Shown: positions 9,988-17,843 of the stretch, piece after piece
Layout: each line of letters starts with the position of its first letter
Numbering within the stretch: position 1 is the stretch's first letter
DNA from: Synechococcus sp. A18-25c
GTDB taxonomy: Bacteria > Cyanobacteriota > Cyanobacteriia > PCC-6307 > Cyanobiaceae
Direction: 5' to 3'
Length of the DNA: 64,000 nt
NCBI RefSeq assembly: GCF_014280035.1
Contig: NZ_CP047957.1
Span: 1,178,001-1,242,000 of the forward strand
Program-made: the position numbers and the translations under genes
Notes under the pieces: generated by a model
Database searches by the model: none
Seen by the model: the letters and a program-made list of their open reading frames with translations, nothing else
Told to the model about the DNA's origin: nothing

Positions 9988-10320
9988 TCAGTCGTCACAG
10001 CAGCTGCTGCGTCTTTGGCAGCTGTCGGTGAGTCCTTGCAGCCACTGCTGCAGCGCTTTCAGGGCTTCCGGACGGAGCCGGTAATAGACCCAGCGACCGC
10101 TTTGGCGATCACTGATCAGGCCAGCTTCTCTGAGCACCTTGAGGTGAAAGGAGAGTCGCGACTGGGACAGCTGCAGGTTGGTGGTGAGATCGCAGACGCA
10201 GCGCTCGCCAGCACCCAGCTGCTCAATCACGTTCAGCCGGATCGGGTCCGACAGCCCCTTGAGCATGCCTTGGGCCTGGTGGGCATCCAGTTGCGAAGCA
10301 GTTTCCACCGTCGTTGACAT
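9988..10320 (-). CDS. arsR: ArsR/SmtB-family arsenic-responsive repressor
   Basis: A 110-residue winged-helix repressor. The helix-turn-helix is LSQSRLSFHLKVLREAGLI (about 51-69), followed by the wing RQSGRWVYYRL. Cys41 and Cys43 (ERCVCDL) sit where As(III) is sensed in classical ArsR; three further cysteines (101, 107, 108) lie at the C-terminus. The gene is between mscS and the DUF938 gene on the same strand and opposite the gap-arsJ pair. Two boxes matching the cyanobacterial ArsR site lie in the divergent region upstream of mscS and gap. Confidence 0.93.
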   Translation of the reverse strand: MSTTVETASQLDAHQAQGMLKGLSDPIRLNVIEQLGAGERCVCDLTTNLQLSQSRLSFHLKVLREAGLISDRQSGRWVYYRLRPEALKALQQWLQGLTDSCQRRSSCCDD

Positions 10321-10378
10321 GGTCTGTGCTCTGTCAGGTTTCAGCCTAGAGGTGCTGTGCTGGGGCGATGCTCAATGC

Positions 10379-11404
10379 TCAGGAGGCTTGGTTTGCCCCT
10401 GAATCGCTCTCCAGGTAAACGGTCTGGCTTGGGAAGGCGAATTCGATTCCTTGCTGCGCGAACACTTCCATGATGGCCAGGTTGATCGCCTGCTGATTGT
10501 TCAAGGCGACGGTGTAATCACGCGTGTCGATGTAATAGGCCAGCTCGAAATTCAGGCTTGAGTCGGCGAATTCCGTGAAGTGACAACGGCCGAAGCTGCT
10601 GTGCTCCTGCCGGTCGATGATCTCCTGGATCATTGAGGGAATCGCTTTCATCTGCTCCACGGTGGTGTCGTAGGTGACGCCGATGGAATAGAGCATCCGC
10701 CGTTGGGTCATCTCGGCGAAGTTTTGAATTGTGTTTCCCGTGAGTGTGGTGTTGTTGACCACCACCAGCTCGCCGCGGGTGCTGCGCAGATGGGTGGAAC
10801 GCACGCCGATTTTCTCCACCGTGGCCGACGTTGACCCCGTGCTGATGAACTGCCCGACGGTGAAGGGTTTGTCGAGCAGGATCATCAGGTAGGCGAACAG
10901 CTCCTGCGCCGGTTCTTTGAGAGCCAAGCCAATGCCGATGCCGCCGGCGCTAAGCAGGCCCCAGACCACCGTCATTTTCACCCCCAGGCTCTGAAGAAGC
11001 ACCAGGATGCCCACACTCCACACCAGGGCTCTCAGCAGCGGCAGCAGGCTTTTCAGCAGTTGCTGAAGGTCTTCCCCGCCGGTGCGTCGCGCGGCGCTGG
11101 TCAGAAAGCGTGCACCCACCCGATTGGTGAAGCGCACCAGCACAATCGTGATCAGGGCGCGCAGGGCGATGGCATAGGCCGTCTTGATGTTGCTGGGAAG
11201 GTTGAGATCAATTTCTGTGAGCACCAGCACAGTGATCAGCCCGATCGGAATCACGGCATCCCCCAGGGCATTGATCAGGAAGTCATCAAAATCGCTGCTG
11301 GTTTTCTGCGTCAGCTTGGGAAGCACGCGCCGCAGTAGGTACGACAGCACCAGGGTGATTGCTGCGCCACCAAAGACCGTCCAGAGGAGATGACCCAGGT
11401 TCAT
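10379..11404 (-). CDS. MscS-family mechanosensitive ion channel
   Basis: A 341-residue small-conductance channel protein. There are about four to five hydrophobic segments in residues 5-175, the pore-lining helix being the Gly/Ala-rich LLSAGGIGIGLALKEPAQEL. A beta domain (DKPFTVGQFIS) and the cytoplasmic alpha/beta domain follow. It releases solutes when membrane tension rises (family knowledge). It is the first gene of the leftward unit mscS-arsR-DUF938 (59 bp and 3 bp gaps), and its upstream region carries the ArsR boxes, so it is probably arsenic-regulated here. Confidence 0.92.
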   Translation of the reverse strand: MNLGHLLWTVFGGAAITLVLSYLLRRVLPKLTQKTSSDFDDFLINALGDAVIPIGLITVLVLTEIDLNLPSNIKTAYAIALRALITIVLVRFTNRVGARFLTSAARRTGGEDLQQLLKSLLPLLRALVWSVGILVLLQSLGVKMTVVWGLLSAGGIGIGLALKEPAQELFAYLMILLDKPFTVGQFISTGSTSATVEKIGVRSTHLRSTRGELVVVNNTTLTGNTIQNFAEMTQRRMLYSIGVTYDTTVEQMKAIPSMIQEIIDRQEHSSFGRCHFTEFADSSLNFELAYYIDTRDYTVALNNQQAINLAIMEVFAQQGIEFAFPSQTVYLESDSGANQAS

Positions 11405-11467
11405 TGGCGATGCTGCCTATCTGAAAAAAGTCTGCAGCGCTGTGCCGACGCTTGCAAGAGAACTTGC

Positions 11468-11501
11468 ATCAAGTCTGGTTGATCAATCAAGATTGGTTGA
11501 T
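11468..11501. promoter_or_regulatory. Tandem ArsR operator (two ATCAA-N6-TTGAT boxes)
   Basis: Two perfect copies of the inverted repeat ATCAA-N6-TTGAT, at 11468-11483 and 11486-11501, in the divergent region between mscS (start 11404) and gap (start 11531). This pattern is described for ArsR/SmtB-type arsenic repressors in cyanobacteria. Box centres are 18 bp apart, close to two helical turns. The right-hand box ends 29 bp before the gap start codon, so bound repressor would block its transcription; the same sites could govern mscS-arsR. Confidence 0.8.
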
Positions 11502-11530
11502 CTATGGGGCCGTCGGCCCGACTGATCACC

Positions 11531-12553
11531 ATGCGTATCGGCATCAATGGCTTTGGCCGCATCGGCCGCCTGGTGCTTCGGGCCCTCTGGGGGCGGCCTG
11601 GAATCGAGCTGGTGCACGTCAATGATCCCGCTGGCGATGCAGTGACAGCGGCCCACCTGCTCGAGTTCGATTCCGTGCATGGGCGCTGGAATCGAGCCAT
11701 CACCAGCAGCGCTGATGGCTTCAACGTGGAGGGATCAGCGCTCACTTGGTCGAGCGAAAGCGATCCCACCGCTGTGCCCTGGATCGATCGTGGGGTGGAG
11801 ATGGTGCTCGAGGCCAGCGGCGTGATCAAAACGCCGCAGACCCTAAACCCCTATTTCGAGCAGGTGGGTTTGAAGCGTGTGGTGGTGGCCTGTCCCGTGA
11901 AGGGTGTGGTCGCCGGTGAGGACGCGCTCAACATTGTCTACGGCATCAACCAAAACCTTTATGAACCAGCGCGGCACAAGTTGGTGACCGCTGCCTCCTG
12001 CACCACCAACTGCCTGGCGCCGGTGGTGAAGGTGGTGCATGAGAGCTTCGGCATCGACCACGGCCTGATCACAACCATTCACGACATCACCAACACCCAG
12101 GTGCCGATCGATGCCTTCAAAAGCGATCTGCGTCGGGCCCGTTCTGGCCTCAGCTCGTTGATCCCCACCACCACCGGCTCGGCCAAGGCGATCGCGATGA
12201 TCTTCCCTGAGCTGAAGGGCAAGCTCAACGGTCATGCCGTGCGCGTTCCTCTGCTGAATGGATCGCTCACCGATGCGGTGTTCGAGCTCAAGCAGAGCGT
12301 CACGGCAGAGCAGGTGAACGCAGCGTTCAAGGCCGCGGCAGACGGTCCGCTCAAGGGAATCCTGGGCTATGAGGAGCGCCCGTTGGTGTCGTGTGACTAC
12401 ACCAACGACAACCGCAGCGCGGTCGTTGACGCCCTCTCGACAATGGTGGTGGACGGCACCCAGCTGAAGGTCTACGCCTGGTATGACAACGAGTGGGGCT
12501 ACAGCAGCCGCATGGCCGATCTGGTGGCCCATGTGGTGGGGCTGGAGTCATGA
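11531..12553 (+). CDS. gap: ArsJ-associated glyceraldehyde-3-phosphate dehydrogenase
   Basis: A 340-residue GAPDH: NAD-binding [15 protein letters not shown], catalytic Cys157 in ASCTTNC, and C-terminal [12 protein letters not shown]. The ATG at 11531 is chosen because the upstream in-frame start lies in the operator. Its stop overlaps arsJ (ATGA). In ars loci this enzyme uses arsenate in place of phosphate to make 1-arseno-3-phosphoglycerate, which ArsJ exports and which then falls apart to arsenate (known pathway). This is therefore probably a dedicated detoxification paralogue, not the Calvin-cycle or glycolytic enzyme. Confidence 0.93.
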   Translation: MRIGINGFGRIGRLVLRALWGRPGIELVHVNDPAGDAVTAAHLLEFDSVHGRWNRAITSSADGFNVEGSALTWSSESDPTAVPWIDRGVEMVLEASGVIKTPQTLNPYFEQVGLKRVVVACPVKGVVAGEDALNIVYGINQNLYEPARHKLVTAASCTTNCLAPVVKVVHESFGIDHGLITTIHDITNTQVPIDAFKSDLRRARSGLSSLIPTTTGSAKAIAMIFPELKGKLNGHAVRVPLLNGSLTDAVFELKQSVTAEQVNAAFKAAADGPLKGILGYEERPLVSCDYTNDNRSAVVDALSTMVVDGTQLKVYAWYDNEWGYSSRMADLVAHVVGLES

Positions 12554-13821
12554 AGCTCTCTCCCCTTCAGCAGTACGGCATCGTCACCGCCAACTACTGG
12601 GCCTTCACGCTGACCGATGGAGCGCTGCGAATGCTGGTGGTGTTCCATTTCCATCAACTCGGCTACTCCACCCTCGAGATTGCGTTTCTGTTCCTCTTCT
12701 ACGAATTGTTCGGGGTGATCACCAACCTCTACGGGGGATGGATTGGGGCCCGCTACGGGCTTCGGCTCACCCTCTGGGTGGGCACGCTGCTGCAGGTCCT
12801 GGCATTGCTGATGCTGATCCCTGTCGCCGCCAGTTGGCCGAAACTGATCAGCGTGCTCTATGTGATGACCGCTCAGGCCATCAGCGGAATCGCCAAAGAC
12901 CTCAACAAGATGAGTGCGAAGAGCGCCATCAAGACGGTGGTGCCGGAGACCCCGGACGATCAGCAGCAGGGGCAGAAGCAATTATTCAAGTGGGTGGCAA
13001 TCCTCACGGGATCCAAGAACGCTCTCAAGGGAGTGGGTTTCTTCCTCGGAGGGGTGCTGCTGACAGCCTTTGGCTTCAATGCTGCCGTGGGCTGGATGGC
13101 AGCAGGTCTCGCTCTCGCCTTCCTGCTGACGCTGGTGCTCACGGGAGAGATCGGAAAGATGAAGTCCAAGCCGGCCTTCTCCTCGCTGTTCTCGAAATCC
13201 CGGGGCATCAACGTGCTGTCTCTGGCGCGCTTCTTTCTGTTTGGTGCCCGGGATGTGTGGTTTGTGGTGGCCTTGCCGGTGTTTCTCGAGGCTTCCTTGG
13301 GCTGGAGCTTCGGGGAGATCGGTGGCTTTCTCGGCCTCTGGGTGATCGGCTACGGCATTGTTCAAGGATCAGCGCCTGGTCTCAGACGTCTGTGGGGGCA
13401 GACCACCTCTCCGGGAGTGTCTGCCTTGCAGTTCTGGAGCGTACTGCTCACCGCGATTCCCGCTTTGATCGCTGTGGCGCTGTGGCGTCAGGTGGATGTG
13501 TCGCTGGCCATCACGGCTGGCCTCGCCGCCTTCGGAGTGGTGTTCGCCATGAATTCGTCGATTCACTCCTACATGGTGTTGGCCTACACCGATACGGAGA
13601 ACGTCAGCCTCAATGTGGGCTTCTATTACATGGCCAATGCTGCCGGGCGCCTGGCGGGCACGTTGCTCTCGGGGGCGGTGTTCATGCTTGGTAGAACCGA
13701 AGTCGTGGGCATGCAGGCCTGTCTCTGGGCTTCATCCTTGCTGTTGTTGTTGTCGGCACTGACATGTCGGGAGTTGCCGAGGATTCACCCCATCGGCCTC
13801 AATTCGGCGTCAGCAACCTGA
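12550..13821 (+). CDS. arsJ: Organoarsenical efflux MFS transporter ArsJ
   Basis: A 423-residue major-facilitator protein with about 11-12 hydrophobic segments. The start [20 protein letters not shown] and the segment [18 protein letters not shown] are typical of ArsJ. The overlap with an arsenic-type gap gene supports the call strongly. It exports 1-arseno-3-phosphoglycerate across the plasma membrane. The ATG at 12550 overlaps the gap stop; another long reading frame in this stretch is only a GC-driven shadow. Expression should be released from ArsR when arsenic is present. Confidence 0.93.
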   Translation: MKLSPLQQYGIVTANYWAFTLTDGALRMLVVFHFHQLGYSTLEIAFLFLFYELFGVITNLYGGWIGARYGLRLTLWVGTLLQVLALLMLIPVAASWPKLISVLYVMTAQAISGIAKDLNKMSAKSAIKTVVPETPDDQQQGQKQLFKWVAILTGSKNALKGVGFFLGGVLLTAFGFNAAVGWMAAGLALAFLLTLVLTGEIGKMKSKPAFSSLFSKSRGINVLSLARFFLFGARDVWFVVALPVFLEASLGWSFGEIGGFLGLWVIGYGIVQGSAPGLRRLWGQTTSPGVSALQFWSVLLTAIPALIAVALWRQVDVSLAITAGLAAFGVVFAMNSSIHSYMVLAYTDTENVSLNVGFYYMANAAGRLAGTLLSGAVFMLGRTEVVGMQACLWASSLLLLLSALTCRELPRIHPIGLNSASAT

Positions 13822-13931
13822 TGCCTGCTTGATTCTTGTTGTGGCACCGTCTCCAACTGGCTTTGGAAGCCTTGTGAGCTGCTCGGCCATGCGCCACTGT
13901 GAAATGGCTGGTTGGGTTTGAATCTTGAGTC

Positions 13932-14582
13932 ATGGTGGGCTCCGCAGCTGATGCTCTCAATTGGGTGATCAGTTTTGACGCGATGCGGGTTCGCCGTGAA
14001 GTGGACCAGTTGCGTGCTCGCTTTCCAGCCGCCAGCAGCCATGAACTGGCTGAGCAGGCGTTTAGTGACGCAAGACTTCAAGTGATTGCTGCCGGTGCCG
14101 TCATGGGGTTGGCGGCCAACCCCGTACTGAGCCTTGCGGGTGCCGTGGCCGATCTCTCTGTGACCACCCGCACGCAGGTGTTTGCAGCCGCCTGCGCTGC
14201 GGAGTTGATCCTTCCCGGCTTCCTGGACCGTGACTCGGCTCGGCTCGAGTTGCTGGTGCCTGTGTTTGGCACCAGTGTGCTCAGTCAGCTTGGTGTGGAA
14301 GTCGGATTGCGGATGGCTCAAAGTGCCACCCGTCAGGTGGTTCGACAGTTGATCGACCAGGGAGGTCTTCAGTTGATCAATGCAGTGGTGACCAGGGTGT
14401 TTGGTCGGCGGGTCACCCAGAGAGCGCTACTCACCAAAACGGTCCCGCTGGTGGGTTGCGTGATCGGCGGTACCTGGAATGCCATCGAAGTGCGGATGAT
14501 CCGCAACCGGACGCTTCGCTATCTCTCCGATCAGGCCATGGACAGCATTGAACTGGTGGACGTGCAGGTGGTTCAAGCTTGA
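13932..14582 (+). CDS. EcsC-like / DUF697-like membrane-associated protein
   Basis: A 216-residue protein with Ala/Gly-rich hydrophobic stretches (about 50-85 and 170-190). The C-terminal segment PLVGCVIGGTWNAIEVRMI resembles the glycine-rich signature seen in EcsC-type proteins, and the middle resembles DUF697. The assignment is tentative and no function can be given. Its 3' end overlaps the first possible start of the thermonuclease-like pseudogene. Confidence 0.6.
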   Translation: MVGSAADALNWVISFDAMRVRREVDQLRARFPAASSHELAEQAFSDARLQVIAAGAVMGLAANPVLSLAGAVADLSVTTRTQVFAAACAAELILPGFLDRDSARLELLVPVFGTSVLSQLGVEVGLRMAQSATRQVVRQLIDQGGLQLINAVVTRVFGRRVTQRALLTKTVPLVGCVIGGTWNAIEVRMIRNRTLRYLSDQAMDSIELVDVQVVQA

Positions 14583-15168
14583 TGCCACTGCCAAAGCCAA
14601 AGCCAAGGCCACGTTCTGTTTGGACGCTTTGACGTCACTCTCGATCCCCAGACTGCTGCTGAGCGGGGCCATCCTCAGCGCAACCCTTAGTGCAACTCTC
14701 AGTTCAGCAGCCTGGGCTGAGCCCCATCCGCGTCAAGCCGTCATGGTTCTGGCAATCAACAATGGTCAGGGGGTACTCGTCGACCTTGGTGATCAGGGGC
14801 GTGCGGTGCGTTTGGCGTGTGTTCAAGCGCCACTGGCTCAGCAGCAGCCGTGGTCTCGCTTGGCGATCCAGCAGTTGCAACGTCTGCTTCCTGTAGGCAG
14901 CGAGGTCGTCTTGGAATTGCGCGCCAGGGATGTGTACGGCCGTCTGGTGGCCCGTTTGCTCATGCAGGACAACGATGTTGCTCAGCCTTTGCTCCTTCAA
15001 GGAGTCGTCTTCGCCTAAGACGGCTATTTCGGCCGTTGTGATGACCTTCCCTATGTCGCTCTGGAAGCTCAGGCCCAGAACGCGTCCCCTGGAATCTGGG
15101 GAGTGTAGGGAGGTTTGGAACGTCCTTGGGATCTGATTGAAGCCGCGGGCGGCATGCTGACGCCCTGA
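14548..15168 (+). pseudogene. Thermonuclease (SNase)-like gene with two in-frame stops
   Basis: The frame encodes a signal peptide (about residues 30-56), then an SNase-like domain with VRLACVQAP and DVYGRLVARLL. It meets a TAA at 15016-15018, but the same frame continues with recognisable family sequence (DGYFGRCDDLPYVALEAQAQ, then SPGIWGV), meets TAG at 15106-15108, and continues again with GGLERPWD before TGA at 15166. Related proteins carry an aromatic residue at the first stop and end in a Gly-rich/PWD stretch. The nuclease Asp and Glu after the first Arg are also replaced (VQAPL instead of DAPE). The open part is 156 residues. The start is uncertain: an ATG at 14548 overlaps the previous gene, and a TTG at 14620 is possible. 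Confidence 0.75.
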
Positions 15169-15246
15169 TGGATCCTCACAATGGTTGTGATGGGCACAAC
15201 CAAGTGCATTGCGCTGCTTCTTAATTAGGTGAGAACGTTCAATGCG

Positions 15247-15435
15247 ATGAGCTACGAACCCGGAAGCCTTGAATGCCGTCTGCTGATTGATGCCAAGCAG
15301 TACGTCGAAATGGCATTGGGGTCTCTCAACACCCTTCCCCAGAGCGACCATATTCAGCGTCAGTTGAAGTCTGTGCATCAACAGCTTGAAGGCATGCACG
15401 ATCTCAAGCGCACGATGCCGATCACAACGCCTTGA
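15247..15435 (+). CDS. Small unknown protein
   Basis: Sixty-two residues from the ATG at 15247 (MSYEPG). It is mostly helical and polar (LLIDAKQYVEMALGSL, then HIQRQLKSVHQQLEGMH), with no signal peptide or membrane segment. I do not recognise the family. It stands alone between the thermonuclease remnant and a small membrane-protein gene. An imperfect hairpin with arms CCGTCA/TGACGG lies just downstream. Confidence 0.55.
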   Translation: MSYEPGSLECRLLIDAKQYVEMALGSLNTLPQSDHIQRQLKSVHQQLEGMHDLKRTMPITTP

Positions 15436-15515
15436 TGAGCGCCCGTCATGGTGCGTGACGGTTGTGTCGAAACACCTCTGGGGTCTCACACAATGAGCTT
15501 GGTCATCACAAGGCG

Positions 15516-15626
15516 ATGTTCGAAAACAAGAACCGACCTGCTTGGCTCAATTGGGTGTTTCTAGCCATCTTTCTTTGGTCAAGCTGGCAGCTTGCTGTGG
15601 GTTGGTACGCCAAGTTGAACGGCTGA
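15516..15626 (+). CDS. 36-residue single-span membrane protein
   Basis: A short frame from ATG 15516 to TGA 15624-15626. The product has a basic, polar start (MFENKNRPAW), one strongly hydrophobic segment (about residues 11-31, rich in Trp and Leu) and a short GWYAKLNG tail. This is the form of small membrane subunits or stress peptides in cyanobacteria. No family is recognised; coding is supported only by composition and by the tidy membrane-span layout. Confidence 0.5.
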   Translation: MFENKNRPAWLNWVFLAIFLWSSWQLAVGWYAKLNG

Positions 15627-15638
15627 TTCGCTTGAGCT

Positions 15639-15971
15639 TCAAACAACCACCGACTCCGACACATCCACTTGCGGTTGGGTCGTCGGTGGCGCAGCTGGAG
15701 AGGTGATTTCCGCTGCTGGTCGGGCCGCCGAGCGGTTGAGTTCCCGTTCCAGAGCTTCAATGCGACGTTCGCGCAGGCAGTGACGGCAGCCGCCCGTGGT
15801 TTGCAGATGCTTTTCAGGGGTAATGGTGATTTCCTGAACAGGATGCTTGCGGCACCGAATTTTCACAGGGCTTTTGTAGCTGCGCCACTGAATGCCTGAG
15901 TAGTCGAATTGGTCTCCGAAGCGCTGCTTGGCACGCTCCAAGAAAACCTGTTGTGTGATCCTTGCTCCCAT
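15639..15971 (-). CDS. DUF723-like zinc-ribbon/treble-clef protein
   Basis: A 110-residue protein. The pattern QRFGDQFDYSGIQWRSYKSP, then IRCRKHP and a GGCRHC knuckle, resembles the small domain often found in phage- and homing-endonuclease-associated proteins (DUF723 type), with Cys and His placed to bind one zinc ion. The C-terminal third is a Pro/Ala/Thr-rich low-complexity tail. DNA or RNA binding is the usual proposal for this fold. It converges with the 36-residue membrane-protein gene 12 bp away. Confidence 0.65.
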   Translation of the reverse strand: MGARITQQVFLERAKQRFGDQFDYSGIQWRSYKSPVKIRCRKHPVQEITITPEKHLQTTGGCRHCLRERRIEALERELNRSAARPAAEITSPAAPPTTQPQVDVSESVVV

Positions 15972-16081
15972 CTGTTCAATCTATGAGCTGAATTTGAGGG
16001 CAATCCAGGTCTGTTATCCGTCTTCACTCACGCTTCTGCCCGCCACGCGCGAGAGTGCCCGGCGCGACGGGAGTGGTCGGC

Positions 16082-16696
16082 ATGCTCAATGACGATGCTG
16101 CTGAGTCCATCAACTGGACGCATCAGCGCACCTGGCTGAATCCCGCCACCAGCCGTACGTGGATGGATCGTTGTGTGCAGCAAATCCCATGGGATCAGCC
16201 TCAAGTGCGTGTCTACGGGCGTTGGCACCGGGTGCCCCGGCTCACAGCGTTTCTGGCTGATCACAATGTGGCTTACCGTTACAGCGGAGCGCTGCATCGT
16301 GGTGAAGGCTGGCCGGCATGGTTCAAGCCCCTGCTTGAGCAAGTGAGTCAGCGCTGTTCAGCTCCCTTCAACGGCTGTCTGTTCAATCTCTACCGCAACG
16401 GTGAAGACCGCATGGGCTGGCATGCGGATGATGAGCCTGAAATTGATGATGACTTTCCGATTGCGTCCTTGTCGCTCGGCGCAACCCGTGATCTGCAATT
16501 TCGCCACCGCGTGACTGGCTGTCGCCACGATCTCCCCCTGGCGAATGGCGATCTGCTGCTGATGGATAGCTGCTGTCAGCAGCAGTGGATGCATGGATTA
16601 CCGATTCGCAAGCGGGTGTGCGAACCGCGTTTGAATCTCACATTCCGGGTGTTCCGCCAAGCGGACGAATCAGCAGGCTCCAGAGCGGCACGCTGA
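16082..16696 (+). CDS. alkB: AlkB-family 2-oxoglutarate-dependent DNA/RNA dealkylase
   Basis: About 204 residues from ATG 16082 (an upstream start at 16055 is also in frame). The iron and 2-oxoglutarate sites are visible: NLYRNGEDRMGWHADDEP (first His and Asp), second His in WMHGLP, and the co-substrate motif PRLNLTFR. Size and motifs match the ALKBH2/3-like branch, which repairs 1-methyladenine and 3-methylcytosine. Its 3' end overlaps the convergent AEC transporter gene by 59 bp. Confidence 0.92.
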   Translation: MLNDDAAESINWTHQRTWLNPATSRTWMDRCVQQIPWDQPQVRVYGRWHRVPRLTAFLADHNVAYRYSGALHRGEGWPAWFKPLLEQVSQRCSAPFNGCLFNLYRNGEDRMGWHADDEPEIDDDFPIASLSLGATRDLQFRHRVTGCRHDLPLANGDLLLMDSCCQQQWMHGLPIRKRVCEPRLNLTFRVFRQADESAGSRAAR

Positions 16697-17561
16697 TCAA
16701 CGCCAACACAGTGCTGCGCAGGATCAGTTGCGCCGGTGCTGCCACGTTCACGTGCTCCGACTCCGCCATCAGCAACACCGAAATCGCCGTGGGAGCGGCT
16801 GCCTGAAGCACAAGTGCCTGGCGTGCAACGCCGGGAAGTGGAAGCGCCAGGCTGATCAACAGCATGAGCGCTGGAAACAGCAGCAGTTTGCAAATCAGCG
16901 GCGTGGTGAGGCTCACGTCGAGGCTCGGGGTGTTCTTTGAGGCAATGCTTCCTAGACGCATGCCTACCACGGCCAAGGCCAGCACGATCACGGCTCGTGA
17001 GGGCAGCCACAGTGCATCGCTGATCGCAAGGTGCCAAGGGGTGACCATTACGATCAACGCGCCGATCAGCCCGCGAGTGGCTGGGCTGGCACTGAGGTGT
17101 CCGAGCAGGTTTCGCCACCTGCGGTCTGGGCCGCTGGACGCTGGCTTGCGGGTCAGCCAGAGAGGGCCGAGCCCCCAGGCCAGCAGCGTGGCGCCGAAGT
17201 CGTAGCCAATGCTGATGGGTAAGGCGTCAGACGGCAGCAGTGCCAGTGCGGCTGGGATGCCGAAGTACGCCGTGTTGCCAATGCAGCTGCCGAGCTGTAA
17301 CTCGGGATGGGTCAGGGCTACTGAGAAGGGTGTCGCCAACCGCATCAGGGTGAGCATCACCGCGATCACTGTGACGGCCACCATCGCCATGCCCAGCAGT
17401 GAGCCGTTCAGGCCGCCATGCAGCAACAGGCCCATCAGACTGACTGGGACGCCGAAGCGCACCAGTGGTGTGGCTAGAGGTGCAATCCACTGGGGTCGCC
17501 AGCGGCCGATGAAGGCGCCGCCGATGAGGCAGGGACCCATCTCCCAGAAGAGGTTCAGCAC
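16638..17561 (-). CDS. AEC (auxin efflux carrier) family transporter
   Basis: A 307-residue membrane protein with about ten hydrophobic segments and the NTAYFGIPAALALL motif typical of the AEC family, whose bacterial members carry organic acids or amino acids. There is a weakly conserved hydrophilic stretch in the middle (TRKPASSGPDRRWRN). The 3' end overlaps alkB on the other strand by 59 bp, so the C-terminal codons of both are constrained. The substrate is unknown. Confidence 0.85.
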   Translation of the reverse strand: MLNLFWEMGPCLIGGAFIGRWRPQWIAPLATPLVRFGVPVSLMGLLLHGGLNGSLLGMAMVAVTVIAVMLTLMRLATPFSVALTHPELQLGSCIGNTAYFGIPAALALLPSDALPISIGYDFGATLLAWGLGPLWLTRKPASSGPDRRWRNLLGHLSASPATRGLIGALIVMVTPWHLAISDALWLPSRAVIVLALAVVGMRLGSIASKNTPSLDVSLTTPLICKLLLFPALMLLISLALPLPGVARQALVLQAAAPTAISVLLMAESEHVNVAAPAQLILRSTVLALISVPLWSLLIRPLGGTPGM

Positions 17562-17642
17562 CGCAGACCTTCCAGGACATCCATTTTAAAAAAGCCTGGG
17601 TGATGTGCCAAAGTTGTAATCGTCCTTGTTGGAGGAGATGGT

Positions 17643-17843
17643 TTGGGTGTCGCCGCTCCTAGCTGTCTGATTCCGCAGCATCAACTTCAACTCAGCAACG
17701 CCCTTTCGGAGCGTTGCCAGTTGCTTCAGTTCGAGCTGGCCGATCAGGTGGCCACCCTGCCGCTCGGCAATGAACGCTGGTTGCAAACGGAACGGGAACT
17801 GGCGGCCGCTGAGCAGGCGTTGGCCCGTCTACGTGGCAATTAG
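17643..17843 (+). CDS. Small coiled-coil-like protein (TTG start)
   Basis: Sixty-six residues. A strong ribosome-binding site GGAGGAG at 17631-17637 precedes a TTG at 17643; an ATG at 17638 is in another frame. The chain is Leu/Gln/Glu-rich and helical (RCQLLQFELADQVATL, then RELAAAEQALARLRG), fitting a short coiled coil. The last 4 bp overlap the stop of the convergent gene. Function unknown. Confidence 0.5.
   Translation: MGVAAPSCLIPQHQLQLSNALSERCQLLQFELADQVATLPLGNERWLQTERELAAAEQALARLRGN

Noticed and set aside
11843-12532. 229-residue open frame opposite the ars-type gap gene
   Set aside because: Composition follows the reverse of GAPDH codons; no motif, start signal or neighbour supports it.
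12483-13694. 403-residue plus-strand frame overlapping arsJ
   Set aside because: Same-strand shadow in a GC-rich gene; arsJ in the other frame has clear membrane segments and overlaps gap neatly.
14548-15168. Programmed stop-codon readthrough or selenocysteine/pyrrolysine use in the thermonuclease-like gene
   Set aside because: The stops are TAA and TAG, with no recoding hairpin evident and catalytic residues already lost; simple decay explains it better.
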